Shown here piece after piece: positions 8,905 through 17,721 of a stretch of 64,000 bases of DNA. Within the stretch, counting starts at the first letter, position 1. Every line of letters begins with the position of its first letter. A model generated the notes under the pieces. That model did no database searches. It saw only the letters and a list, made by a program, of their open reading frames with translations, and had not been told where the DNA came from. The DNA lies in NCBI GenBank assembly GCA_903870275.1, contig CAIQCK010000075.1, positions 35,579 through 99,578 of the forward strand, written 5' to 3'. The translations under genes and the position numbers were made by a program. This DNA comes from an uncultured bacterium (GTDB taxonomy: Bacteria > Verrucomicrobiota > Verrucomicrobiia > CAIQCK01).

Positions 8905-8966
8905 GACTCTATCGAAATGGCCAGCGCAAATCTTGCACAATTACTCGACGACGAATTTTGCAAAAC
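8905..8966 (-). promoter_or_regulatory. Conserved upstream box shared by the two tandem oxidoreductase genes (copy A)
   Basis: The stretch ACTCTATCG, then GCCAGCGCAAATCTTGCACA, then CGAATTTTGCAAA (plus-strand reading) is nearly identical to 10858-10917 upstream of the paralogue, while the intervening bases differ. It contains GCAA-N3-TTGC and further TTGCAAA half-sites, as expected of a dyad operator. No matching regulator is in the window. Confidence 0.55.
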
Positions 8967-9020
8967 CCGGCCGGCGAGCAGGTCCGCAAGGGCGCAGTCG
9001 GCGCTGGCTCCAGCGCGGCG

Positions 9021-9407
9021 TCAAGCTGCCGGTTTGTCATACAAAACTTTTTCGTTCGTGGCAAAAGGCGGTAATACAACCTCTGACCACCAACCCTCGC
9101 TGATGGATGGAAATAAACGGTGCATCTGCTCACACAAATCCAAAAAGCCCTGCATATCCTCATCTGTCTGGTAAATCAACTGTTGCGACTCGACGACAAA
9201 ATCCAAACAAACCAAATCAACGCTGAACAAGTCACACTTGTAGGTCACAATCCGCGTGACGTCATCCCAATGAAAGCGCCAAACCTCTACGCTGTCCTTG
9301 AATAACGCAACTTCGACATCGCCCACCACCAGACGCCGATCTTCCTTCTGGTCTTCCTTCTGGCGGTGAAACGCCTTCTCAAAGATCGTGTGGAGCTTTT
9401 GAAACAT
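9021..9407 (-). CDS. Hypothetical protein, 128 residues
   Basis: No confident family assignment. The protein is soluble and beta-rich with many aromatic residues: VEVWRFHWDDVTRIVTYK, DLFSVDLVCLDFVVE, then a helical GFLDLCEQMHRLFP and the ending WWSEVVLPPFATNEKVLYDKP. The pattern of a two-sheet start plus a W/F-rich tail recalls small immunity-like or PH-like proteins, but this is only an impression. ATG 9407 is chosen; TTG 9419 is possible. It sits between the two duplicated oxidoreductase genes and downstream of the 9439-10797 copy, so it was either inserted during or present before the duplication. Confidence 0.6.
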   Translation of the reverse strand: MFQKLHTIFEKAFHRQKEDQKEDRRLVVGDVEVALFKDSVEVWRFHWDDVTRIVTYKCDLFSVDLVCLDFVVESQQLIYQTDEDMQGFLDLCEQMHRLFPSISEGWWSEVVLPPFATNEKVLYDKPAA

Positions 9408-9438
9408 GGGCGCAGGCAACCTAGTGCATGGTCACGGC

Positions 9439-10797
9439 TCACGCCGGCGGCGTGAGGCCCGGCATCGCCACCGGATAGTTGCCCTTCGCGTCCGGCACCA
9501 CGGGCGGGGTCGTGTCCATCGTGAAATTCTCAATGCCCGGCGCCAGTTCGGCCTGTGAGTTCATCGCGGCGTCCCATGTGATCAACTGCCCCGACTCGCA
9601 CGCCATGCGGCCCATGATCCCCACCAGCGTCGCTTTTGCGCAACGCTCCGCTTCGTTGCACGGCTTGTCGTTGCGGATCGCGTCGAAAAGCAGATCGTGC
9701 TCATACTGATAATGGTCGCAAGCCGCTCCGGTATATTCCCAAACCTGATTCTCCGGCGTTGCGTTGTAGCCCTTGTAGAGATGCGGTTCCTTTTGCCCTT
9801 CGCCGAGGACCGCCGAGCCTTTCGTGCCGTGGACCGTCACACCCCAGAAGTCCCAGCACTTCGCGATGTTCCGGCTTTGCCCCAGCATCCGGGTGCCGTC
9901 GGCAAACGTGTATTCCGCGGCGTGGTGATCGAAAAGCTGATCTGGGAGGTCGCGCACCTGCCGGCCGCCCATGCCCTGGCAGGAAACCGGCCACGCGTTC
10001 TTGCACCAGCAGGCCACGTCCAGGTTGTGAATCAACCCATCCAGCAAGAACGAGCCGTTGAGCCACGTGAAACAACAGTAATTAGAAATCTGGTAGGCCA
10101 TCTCCGTCACGGCTTTCTTGCGCGGCTGATAACGGACCGGCCCAAGCATGCGGTAGGCCCACTCGCTGATGACCTCGCCGATGCAACCGTCGTGAATCTT
10201 CTGCACCGCCTCCTCCAGCGGCTTGTAATGCCGGCTCATCAGCCCGCCCGCCACCTTCAGGTTCTTCCGTTTGGCTTCTTCGCCGGCCCGGAGGATGCGC
10301 CGCACCCCCGGCCCGTCCACAGCGAACGACTTTTCCATGAACACATGCACGCCCTTCGAGACCGCATACTCCACGTGCAGCGGCCGGAACGCCGGCGGCG
10401 TCGCCAGCAGCACCACCCCGCCCTTGCCGACGGTGTCTATTGCCTTCTTGTAGGCGTCGAACCCGATGAACCGCCGGTCGGCCGGCACGTCCACACTCAC
10501 GTCGTATTTCGCGGACAGGGTCTTGTGGCTGGCGTTGAGCCGGTAATCGAACACGTCGGCCATCGCGCAAAGCATCTTCGTGCCCTTGGTGTTCAACGCC
10601 TGCGCCGCCGCGCCCGTGCCGCGACCGCCGCAACCAACCAGTGCGATCTTGATCGTGTCGCTGCTTTCGGTGTAGCCGGGCCGCGCCAGCGCGCCTGTCA
10701 TCGCCGCGCCCGCGACGCCGCTGGCAAAGGTTTTGAGAAATTGGCGGCGGGTGGCAAAAGGGGTGAAGGACTGGAAATTTTTCTTCTGCAAATTCAT
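9439..10797 (-). CDS. TAT-exported Gfo/Idh/MocA-family oxidoreductase (3), tandem paralogue B
   Basis: A 452-residue paralogue of the 7483-8826 protein. The TAT signal is TRRQFLKTFASG, then ARPGYTESSDTIKIALVGCGGRG. The EKS variant of the catalytic motif (FMEKSFAVD) is conserved, as are KPLEEAVQKIHDGCIG and the closing YPVAMPGLTPPA. Differences cluster around residues 200-270 and in the signal peptide. The 5' flank is also duplicated: the bases around GGAAC-N4-ATG and an upstream box match the other copy. Two close copies with conserved control sequence suggest a dosage effect or recent divergence in specificity. Confidence 0.87.
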   Translation of the reverse strand: MNLQKKNFQSFTPFATRRQFLKTFASGVAGAAMTGALARPGYTESSDTIKIALVGCGGRGTGAAAQALNTKGTKMLCAMADVFDYRLNASHKTLSAKYDVSVDVPADRRFIGFDAYKKAIDTVGKGGVVLLATPPAFRPLHVEYAVSKGVHVFMEKSFAVDGPGVRRILRAGEEAKRKNLKVAGGLMSRHYKPLEEAVQKIHDGCIGEVISEWAYRMLGPVRYQPRKKAVTEMAYQISNYCCFTWLNGSFLLDGLIHNLDVACWCKNAWPVSCQGMGGRQVRDLPDQLFDHHAAEYTFADGTRMLGQSRNIAKCWDFWGVTVHGTKGSAVLGEGQKEPHLYKGYNATPENQVWEYTGAACDHYQYEHDLLFDAIRNDKPCNEAERCAKATLVGIMGRMACESGQLITWDAAMNSQAELAPGIENFTMDTTPPVVPDAKGNYPVAMPGLTPPA

Positions 10798-10857
10798 GGC
10801 GGTTCCTGTTATTCGGTATTCCATGTCGGGCCACGGCTGCGTCGTCTCTGTGAGCCA

Positions 10858-10917
10858 ACTCTATCGGAATCGCCAGCGCAAATCTTGCACAATCGCACGC
10901 TGGCGAATTCTGCAAAT
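10858..10917 (-). promoter_or_regulatory. Conserved upstream box shared by the two tandem oxidoreductase genes (copy B)
   Basis: Counterpart of 8905-8966. It contains ACTCTATCGGAATCGCCAGC, then AAATCTTGCACAAT and CGAATTCTGCAAA on the plus strand. Conservation stops on both sides, which points to selection on this block and not merely recent duplication. Confidence 0.55.
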
Positions 10918-10948
10918 CAATCCCAACTCCCATTTCCTCCGTAAAGCC

Positions 10949-11126
10949 ATGCCCTTCGATTCCTCACTCCCCCGCCGACAACTCGCCGTCGCACGCGGCG
11001 GGGATGCGGGGACAACTCACCGCCCTCAAGGCCCTCATAGACGCCGTCCCCACCGGGCCAGCCGGGCCGAAAGGCGATAAAGGTGGTCCCGGCTCGCAAG
11101 AGCCTCCGGGCGATCCGAACCTGTAG
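10949..11126 (+). pseudogene. Frameshifted small collagen-like (Gly-X-Y) ORF
   Basis: From ATG 10949 the frame opens MPFDS; skipping one base around 10964 gives HSPADNSPSHAAG, MRGQLTALKALIDAVP and then a short collagen-like run GPAGPKGDKGGPG ending at TAG 11124. The intact downstream part alone (ATG 11004) is 40 residues. The reading suggests a small protein with a helical ALKALIDAVP segment and a Gly-X-Y tail that has suffered a single-base insertion. The stop codon lies inside a family-B half-palindrome (11122-11146), so the 3' end may also have been cut by that element. Function unknown. Confidence 0.45.
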
Positions 11127-11146
11127 CGGCGGGTCTATGGCCGCCG
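11122..11146. repeat. Half copy of family-B palindrome
   Basis: TGTAGCGGCGGGTCTATGGC and following bases match one arm of the 7404 and 47692 elements. The second arm is missing, so this looks like a remnant. Confidence 0.6.
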
Positions 11147-11228
11147 AATTATGATTTGATTCCGGCCGCAAACGAAGGCTTGAACGACAGGCATCTGCGG
11201 CGTATGAACTGCGCTTGAGGAACGGCTT

Positions 11229-12765
11229 ATGCAAATGACAAACCGAGTCTCCCTTCTCTGTGCGCTCATCCTGTCCGCATTCACCGCTGTCGGTGCAGAC
11301 AACCCGCCCAACGATGCCTTCATCAACGCCGTCTCCGCACTGCCTGCCGAACAACAGGTCGGGGCCGTCATCGCCAAGCTGAAAGAACTCAACCCGAACT
11401 TCGACGGCAAGGAAACCCACAAGATCGAGAGTGGCGTGGTGACGGAACTGGGGTTCTCGACGGTGGGCGTGACGAACATCTTGCCGGTCAAAGCTCTGAC
11501 GTGGCTTAAGAAATTGACCGTGACCCCGTGGGCAGCGAACCAAAAAGGTTCTTTGTCAGACCTGTCGGTATTAAAAGGCATGAAGCTGATATGGCTTTAT
11601 TGCCAGAACAACCCGATCGCCGACTTGGCGCCTCTCCAAGACATGCCGCTGACAGTGCTGAGCTGCGGCGGCACGCAAGTGAACAGCCTTGCCCCGCTCA
11701 CAGGAATGAAATTAACCGTGTTGAGTTGCAATGACACGATGGTCGGCGACATCGGGCCTTTGGAAGGAATGCCGCTGACGGTTTTGTGGTGCAATAGAAC
11801 ACAAGTGACGGATTTGTCATCACTGAAAAACATGCCGTTGCAGGAACTGCGTTGCGACTTTAAGCCAGAACGCGACGCGGCGGTTCTGCGTGGCATCAGA
11901 ACACTGTCAAAGATCAACGACCAGCCGGCGGGTGCATTCTGGATGCGCGCGGCGACTGTTGCGGGCACCGTGACCACCCAAGCCGGCAAAACTACAGCGG
12001 CGACCACAAAGCCAATTCCCGGTCAAGGAACAGGGGCGATACAACAAACGTCCGCAGTTTCCGCCAAGGAACAAATCCGCCGTTTTGTAGAGAAGATGAA
12101 AGAACTTAACCGGATGTTCGACGGATTAGTGACTCACAAGATCGAACGTGGCAAAGTAGTCGAGATTACGTTTGCGCCAGAGTGTGTGACAAATATCTCG
12201 CCTGTTTCAGAGCTCAGGGGACTTGAGAAGTTGGATTGCCACGGATCATGGGAGAAGTTGGGCCAAATAGATGACCTTTCGCCATTACAAGGCATGCAGC
12301 TCAAGGAATTAATTTGTGACCACACTCTAATTATTGATCTGACACCGCTGGAGGGAATGAAACTGTCCAGGTTGGACTGTGCTGCCACGAGAGTGACCGA
12401 TCTTTCGCCGCTGCAAGGCATGCCGCTACAGAGCTTGAAATGCTACTCATGTGCAAAGATCAACGATCTGTCGCCGTTGAAGGGCATGAGGCTCACGGAG
12501 TTGGATTGTAGTCAGACAGAGGTTAGCGACCTTTTACCATTGAAAGGTATGCATCTCGAACGTTTAACTTTCACGAAAACGACAGGTCAAAGACCTGTCG
12601 CTAATTAAAAGCATGCCTCTCAAGTATTTGTATTACGACTTTGTGCCTGAGCGCGACACAAAGATTCTGCGCTCAATCACTACATTCGTAAAAATTAATG
12701 ATATCTTTGTGGGCGAGTTTTGGAAACGCGTTTCAGCGGGCGAAGCACCGCAGTTCGTCAAGTAA
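11229..12765 (+). pseudogene. Exported LRR protein with two tandem domains, interrupted by a frameshift
   Basis: The open frame from ATG 11229 (good GAGGAA site upstream) runs to 12608 and gives 459 residues with a Sec signal (ends near VGA-DNPP). It holds two homologous halves: an AEQQVGAVIAKLKELNPNFDG-type helix, then leucine-rich units of the form LxxLxCxxTxVxDLxPLxGMPL. The second half stops abruptly at TGQRPVAN. In the next frame the expected LRR continuation appears (QVKDLSLIKSMPLKYLYYDF, PERDTKILRS, KINDIFVGEFWKRV) and ends at TAA 12763, mirroring the end of half one. One extra A near 12582 restores the frame if removed. This is either a real frameshift or a sequencing error. Such units are common beside planctomycete/verrucomicrobial kinases; role here unknown. 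Confidence 0.75.
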
Positions 12766-12766
12766 A

Positions 12767-12834
12767 GGACGCCGCGCTGCGGCGTCCGAAATCTCCGTTA
12801 AGAAACCGCCAGACGGCGCGGCGCACCGTCCCTA
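12767..12834. repeat. Two-hairpin repeat, family F (first copy)
   Basis: GGACGCCGCGCTGCGGCGTC hairpin (12767-12787) followed 24 bp later by GACGGCGCGGCGCACCGTCC (12812-12831) and CCTA. The same two-hairpin arrangement recurs at 56403-56464. It lies between the stop of the LRR gene and the convergent sulfatase gene and may double as a terminator. Confidence 0.75.
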
Positions 12835-12859
12835 CTTGACAACTGGCGGCATCTCGTGT

Positions 12860-14767
12860 TTACTTCGCACCATCGTCGTCGGATTTCCATTCCTTCACCA
12901 CAGTTCCGCCGCTGTCTTTCAATCGCAGCCACTCGACGCGCATCTCGCCAGGCGCGGTGGACGGATCGAGACGGATGTGCCGGATGGCCTGCTCGACGGG
13001 CAGCTTGAACGTGTAGTCGTGCCACTCGCCGTCGTGGTTCACATCGAAAAAGACCGAGCCGGCGCGCGCAAAGGCCGCTTTGGCCGTCGTGCTCCAGAAG
13101 AACTGGCCGGTGCCTTTGCTGTTTGACTTCATTCGCAGTTCCACCGTGAACGGACCTTTGCCGGGCGGAATGTTGCTCGTCATGACAAACGGATCGCCGC
13201 CGGTGGAGATGATAACAAGATGGTTGTCCTTGAGCATCACCTCGGCGTCCTTGCTCGCGTTCCAACCTTCGGCGGGTTTCGCGCCGGGCGGCAGCGGCCG
13301 GTAGTTCGGATTTGGCTTCGGCACGACGGCGTGGCTGTCGGCAAGAAACTTGTCGAGCAACGCGCCCAGTTCCTTCACCTTCTCCGGCAGCTTCGCGGCA
13401 AGGTCGCGGGTTTCGCCGAGATCGTCCGCGAGGTTGTAGAGTTCAACCCGGTCGGTCTGGGTGTCGCTGTCGCAAAAGTCCCGGATGAGTTTCCAATCGC
13501 CCGCACGAACGTAAGCCGACGGGACCGCGCCGGTGCGCGTGGCGTAATGTGGAAAGAAGCAGAAGATCGCCTCGCGGTTGAGCGGCTGGCCGCGGAGCGC
13601 CGGCACGAAGCTGACGCCGTCAAACTTCTGCCCGTCGCGGGGTTTCAGCCCGGCCATCTCCAGCAGCGACGGATAAAAATCCACGCTTTGAACAACCGCT
13701 TCGCTCTTCGCGCCGCCGCGCGTGACGCCGGGCCAGATGACGATGCACGGCTCGCGCGTGCCGCCTTCGTAGATGGTGCCCTTGCCACCGCGCAACGGCG
13801 CGTTGCAGGTGATCGGCATGCTGGCAAAGTCGGGATGCAGCCTCACGCTGCCGGGACCTTCCTTGCCCACGGTCCAGTGCACGCCGCCGTTGTCGGAGAA
13901 AAACACGACGATGGTGTGATCCGCCAGTTTCAGTTCGTCGAGCGTCCTCATTAGCGTGCCGACCGAGTCGTCGAGGTTCTCGATCATCGCCGCATAGAGC
14001 GCGTTGTGCTGGGGATTCTTCGGGTCAACCCGCTTGCGGTATTTCTCGATCTTGTCCGGCTTCGCATCCCATGGCGAGTGGACGGAGAACGCCCAGTAGT
14101 TCAGGAAAAACGGCCGGTCCTTGTTGGCGCGCAAAAACTTCATCGCCTCCGACGCCATGCGATCCTCGATGTCCTCGCCCGGTTCGCCCTGAAAGTTCAA
14201 CTTCGGCGGAAATTTCCACGGCGCCAGATAGCTGCCGGCCGGGCCGGGGCCGGGGTAATGCGGCACGTCCACGCCAAAGCCCTGCTCCAGCGGCGAGAAC
14301 GGCTCCGGGCCGAGGTGCCATTTGCCAAAGTGACCCGTCACGTAGCCCGCCTCCTTGAGCGACTTCGCAATCGTCATGTAATCGGTCTTCAGCCGCGTTG
14401 CGCTGCGGTCGCTGAGTGCCTTCTCCCACGGTCGCGCACGGTCCTGCAGCAGTTCCTCCAGATACTCCTCCGGCTGATGGCACACCGGCGACGTGATGCC
14501 GACGCGCGCAGGCCAAAGGCCGGTCATGATGCTCGCGCGCGTGGGCGAACAGATCGGCGCGGCGGCGTAAGCCTGCGTGAACATCATCCCGCGCGCCGCG
14601 AGCCGGTCAATGTTCGGCGTCTGGTAGAACTTGCTGCCGTAGAGCGACGTGTCGCGCCAACCAAGATCGTCCGCGAGGATGAAAACGATGTTGGGCTTGT
14701 CGGCGGCTCTCACCGTAAACGCGGCGGTTGCCAGCAAAGCTGTGAGCAAACAGCGGAATAATCTCAT
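12860..14767 (-). CDS. S1 formylglycine-dependent sulfatase (1)
   Basis: A 635-residue secreted type I sulfatase. ATG 14767 starts a Sec signal (MRLFRCLLTALLATAAFTVRA-AD). The catalytic C-S-P-T-R motif has Cys73, to be converted to formylglycine; the metal site begins with LADDLGW (Asp33-Asp34), followed by GKWHLG and FFSDNGG. After the sulfatase core (about residues 22-500) there is an extra C-terminal beta-rich domain (VMLKDNHLVIISTGG, PFTVELRMKSN, DYTFKLPVEQ) resembling a carbohydrate-binding sandwich. Substrate is probably a sulfated glycan. The maturase is not in this window. An esterase gene lies directly upstream on the same strand. Confidence 0.92.
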   Translation of the reverse strand: MRLFRCLLTALLATAAFTVRAADKPNIVFILADDLGWRDTSLYGSKFYQTPNIDRLAARGMMFTQAYAAAPICSPTRASIMTGLWPARVGITSPVCHQPEEYLEELLQDRARPWEKALSDRSATRLKTDYMTIAKSLKEAGYVTGHFGKWHLGPEPFSPLEQGFGVDVPHYPGPGPAGSYLAPWKFPPKLNFQGEPGEDIEDRMASEAMKFLRANKDRPFFLNYWAFSVHSPWDAKPDKIEKYRKRVDPKNPQHNALYAAMIENLDDSVGTLMRTLDELKLADHTIVVFFSDNGGVHWTVGKEGPGSVRLHPDFASMPITCNAPLRGGKGTIYEGGTREPCIVIWPGVTRGGAKSEAVVQSVDFYPSLLEMAGLKPRDGQKFDGVSFVPALRGQPLNREAIFCFFPHYATRTGAVPSAYVRAGDWKLIRDFCDSDTQTDRVELYNLADDLGETRDLAAKLPEKVKELGALLDKFLADSHAVVPKPNPNYRPLPPGAKPAEGWNASKDAEVMLKDNHLVIISTGGDPFVMTSNIPPGKGPFTVELRMKSNSKGTGQFFWSTTAKAAFARAGSVFFDVNHDGEWHDYTFKLPVEQAIRHIRLDPSTAPGEMRVEWLRLKDSGGTVVKEWKSDDDGAK

Positions 14768-14881
14768 ATCAGGTGTGTTCCTTATCAATTTGCGCCAGTG
14801 TTGAACAGTTCCAGTTTTCTCCTGCCAGCAACCGCCACGTCGGCGCGCCTGATAGGGCACGAGTTCTACGAACGTCGCGGG

Positions 14882-15829
14882 CTATTTTTTCAAACACTTG
14901 TCGAAAAACGCGAGGATGGTGGCTTGCAGTGTTTTCGAATCCGGCTCGGCCGGCGGATCGGTGGGTTTGTCGGCCCTCAAACCGTGGCCCGCGTTCTTGA
15001 CGCGCAGCAATTCCACCGTCGCCCCGGACTTTTTCAACGCGGCGGCGAGCCGCTCGGACTGGGCAATCGGCACCAGCTTGTCGTTCTCGCCATGCACGAT
15101 CAGAAACGGCGGCGCATCGGCGCCGGCATGGAGCGCGGGACTGGCTTGGCGCCACGCCTCGTTTTTCTCGGCATAGGTGCCGCCGAAGAGTTTGATGAGG
15201 CCGGGATGATCCGTGCGGTTGGTGCCGACGGCGGGACCGGCATCGGGCGTGAAATCGGCGGGACCGCACTGGTCCACCACCGCCTGCACGCGGCTGCTGA
15301 CGCCCTCGTAACCGCCCTTCCCTTCCAGTTCTTTCACGTCGCCGAGCGTGCCCAGACAGGCGACGAGATGGCCGCCCGCGCTGTGGCCCATGACGCCGAT
15401 GCGGTCGGGGTTGACGTGAAATTTTGCGGCATTGGCGCGCAACCAGCGCACGGCGAGTTTGCAATCTTCGATCTGCGCGGGCCATTTTGCATCGCCGCTG
15501 AGCCGATACTCGATGGCGGCAGTGAAATAACCCTTCTCCACCAGCCACGGCGCGTAGTAGCCGATATGCGAACCGCCCGCCCAGCCGCCGCCGTGAATCA
15601 ACAATACCGCCGGCATCGGTTCTTTCGGCGGGTCCTTCGGCCGCAGGATTTCCGCGTGCAACTCGCGCCCGCCGCCGGTGCCAAAGACGACGTCCGAGAG
15701 CAGTTCCTGTCCCGGAGGCGGACGGAATTTCGGCTTCGGCGCTTCGGCGGCCCCTGAAACAAACACCAAGGGCGACAACAGCAGAGCAGCAACAACTGAA
15801 ATGGTTCGAGCGTCAATATGGGTGTTCAT
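14882..15829 (-). CDS. Secreted alpha/beta hydrolase (carbohydrate-esterase-like)
   Basis: A 315-residue protein with a Sec signal ending near SGA-AEAP. The oxyanion-hole motif is LLIHGGGW, the nucleophile elbow is GHSAG, an Asp lies in IVHGENDKLVP and the catalytic His in NAGHGL. The HGGGW plus GHSAG pattern is that of the BD-FAE/hormone-sensitive-lipase-like esterases common in polysaccharide-use loci, where they remove acetyl or feruloyl groups. The gene is tightly packed: its start lies 9 bp from the stop of the upstream GH99-like gene. Specificity is inferred only from context. Confidence 0.87.
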   Translation of the reverse strand: MNTHIDARTISVVAALLLSPLVFVSGAAEAPKPKFRPPPGQELLSDVVFGTGGGRELHAEILRPKDPPKEPMPAVLLIHGGGWAGGSHIGYYAPWLVEKGYFTAAIEYRLSGDAKWPAQIEDCKLAVRWLRANAAKFHVNPDRIGVMGHSAGGHLVACLGTLGDVKELEGKGGYEGVSSRVQAVVDQCGPADFTPDAGPAVGTNRTDHPGLIKLFGGTYAEKNEAWRQASPALHAGADAPPFLIVHGENDKLVPIAQSERLAAALKKSGATVELLRVKNAGHGLRADKPTDPPAEPDSKTLQATILAFFDKCLKK

Positions 15830-15838
15830 TGATGGTTA

Positions 15839-17020
15839 TTATTTGGATGAAGTTCCTGTTGATGGCGAACGGGATGAGAAAACACTACGAATGGCTTCTA
15901 GTTTCAGATCATTCTCACCTTTGGTTGGGGCCACAATACCGCCTTCGCCAAATTCGTTCCACGCATAGATGGTGAAAACCGGTTGCCGCGCGCCGCTGGA
16001 GCACGGCAAACCCAGGCGTGGATATTTCCGAAAATCCTCCTTAATGGCGCGAAGCTCCTCCATCCACTCCGCGCGGGTGGGAAATGTGAAAAAAGACCGG
16101 TGGTGGGGATCGGCTTGCGGATGCGTCCACGGTCGAGGGTTCCAACCCGCCGCCAGATATGGCACCCACGGAATCGGATCGTCCGCGTGCAACGCGCGCG
16201 CCTGCCGGGCCTCCTGAGCCAGGGTGGCGAATGGATATTCAGCCTCGCGCGGTTCGACGGGCGGGACGCTCATGTAGGTCGCGGTAAAATCGAAGAGCTT
16301 CGCCACCGGATGCGCGGGATTGATCCGAGTGCGGCTCATAACGCCGCCGCCGATGAGCATCTCACCGAGTCCCGCAGTACGCACGGCGTCTCGCAGTTCG
16401 TTCAAGCGGCGCCCGCAGCGTTCGAGGTCGCGGTCGTGAGTTTTCCAAAACCGATCAGCGTCGTGAATCTTAAAAACTAGCCGGCCATCCACGCGCAGAT
16501 AGCGGGGATGCTTCATCGCCGCCACCCACATCTTCAGACAGGCGTTCCATTCGGCGTCGTTGGTCGCGCTGAAATCCGCCGCGTTGCAGTATTCAATCGC
16601 GAAGTGCATCAACCCGGCGTTCGGAGAGGCCAGGTAGTTTTCCAGACCGCGATTCAGCAACTTCGCTTGCTCCTCCGTGCGGGATTCGGGCCGCGGGAAA
16701 TACCAGAGGATGAGGAAGAAATCCACGCCGTGGCTTGCGGCGGCGGCAATCTCCCGGTCCATCGTGGCCTGATCGTTGTAGCTGCCGAGCAACGGCACGC
16801 GGCCCGGAAATTGCAGCCGCCAATCCGGCTCCTGGACGGTCCACCCATTGCCGTGCCACTTATTGGGAAGCGATTCCCACCAGCCGGCAAAGTAATTGAC
16901 GCCGACCAAAACCTTACCGCCCTGCCCCGCATCCGGAGCGCGATTCGGCGCATCATCGGCACACGCGGCGGTCAGCGGCGTCAGGAGCAGGACGACAAGC
17001 GCGACGGAGGTTTGATTCAT
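15839..17020 (-). CDS. Secreted GH99/WbsX-like glycoside hydrolase
   Basis: A 393-residue exported protein (signal peptide MNQTSVALVVLLLTPLTAACA; the last segment could also be a lipobox). The mature part begins VGVNYFAGWW and shows DREIAAAASHGVDFFLILWY, a TIM-barrel start, and ends with FTIYAWNEFGEGGIVAPT. The AWNEFGEG block is the hallmark of GH99-like/WbsX proteins, which include endo-mannan-type enzymes. It differs in sequence from the CGYQGWF-type proteins at 2823 and 17722. It lies in a tight run with the esterase (downstream) and an SGNH hydrolase 4 bp upstream, consistent with an operon. Confidence 0.8.
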   Translation of the reverse strand: MNQTSVALVVLLLTPLTAACADDAPNRAPDAGQGGKVLVGVNYFAGWWESLPNKWHGNGWTVQEPDWRLQFPGRVPLLGSYNDQATMDREIAAAASHGVDFFLILWYFPRPESRTEEQAKLLNRGLENYLASPNAGLMHFAIEYCNAADFSATNDAEWNACLKMWVAAMKHPRYLRVDGRLVFKIHDADRFWKTHDRDLERCGRRLNELRDAVRTAGLGEMLIGGGVMSRTRINPAHPVAKLFDFTATYMSVPPVEPREAEYPFATLAQEARQARALHADDPIPWVPYLAAGWNPRPWTHPQADPHHRSFFTFPTRAEWMEELRAIKEDFRKYPRLGLPCSSGARQPVFTIYAWNEFGEGGIVAPTKGENDLKLEAIRSVFSSRSPSTGTSSK

Positions 17021-17024
17021 GAGT

Positions 17025-17708
17025 TTATTTCCAAAACCCTCGAACCACGCGTTCCCATTCGTCGGCCATCAGTTGGTGGCCGCGATAAGTCGGATGCACG
17101 CTGTCCCAAATCCAGTAATCGGCGGGTGCGCGTTTCACGGCCTCGTCGAAAATGCGCTGGTAATGCACGAGCGCCGCGCCGTGCTTTTGCGCAAGCCGGG
17201 CGACGATCTCCTGCCGCTTGCGAATACCCTCGCCGACCTTTCCCGTCGGCTTCACAAAGGGTTCGCCCAGCACCAGCTTGAGCTTCGGGTTCGCCGCCCG
17301 CGCATCGGTGAGGAGCTTGTCATATACCTGCTCATATTGATCGAGGGCGACATGCTTGCCGTCGTCGTTGACACCGATGAGAATGCTCAGCACATCGGGT
17401 TTCAAATCGAGCGTGTCCTTTTGCCAGCGTTTCTCCAGGTCGAGCACCGTGTTGCCGCTGACGCCGCGATTCATGAAGTCGAGCTTGGCGTCGGGGAACG
17501 CCGCCCCATGCCGCGCCGCGATGATGAAGACGTATCCGTGCCCCAGGATATGATTCGGGTCCGCATTGCGCCCGCGGTTGCCGTCCGTGATTGAGTCGCC
17601 CTGAAACAAGATGCGCGCACCGGGCGTGAATGCGGCGATTGGTTCGGCGGCTGTGGCGGCCATCGTCAGGCTGATCAGGAACGCAATGAGGTTGATTCTC
17701 ATTCTCAC
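17025..17708 (-). CDS. Secreted SGNH/GDSL hydrolase
   Basis: A 227-residue exported esterase-type hydrolase. After the signal peptide, block I reads FQGDSITDGNRG (Ser39), block II NRGVSGNT, block III LIGVNDD and block V DSVHPT (Asp202, His205), so all catalytic parts are present. SGNH enzymes with this layout often remove acetyl groups from plant or algal polysaccharides. It is separated from the GH99-like gene by 4 bp, which implies co-transcription, and shares the locus with sulfatases. Confidence 0.88.
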   Translation of the reverse strand: MRMRINLIAFLISLTMAATAAEPIAAFTPGARILFQGDSITDGNRGRNADPNHILGHGYVFIIAARHGAAFPDAKLDFMNRGVSGNTVLDLEKRWQKDTLDLKPDVLSILIGVNDDGKHVALDQYEQVYDKLLTDARAANPKLKLVLGEPFVKPTGKVGEGIRKRQEIVARLAQKHGAALVHYQRIFDEAVKRAPADYWIWDSVHPTYRGHQLMADEWERVVRGFWK

Positions 17709-17721
17709 AAAACAAAACTCG

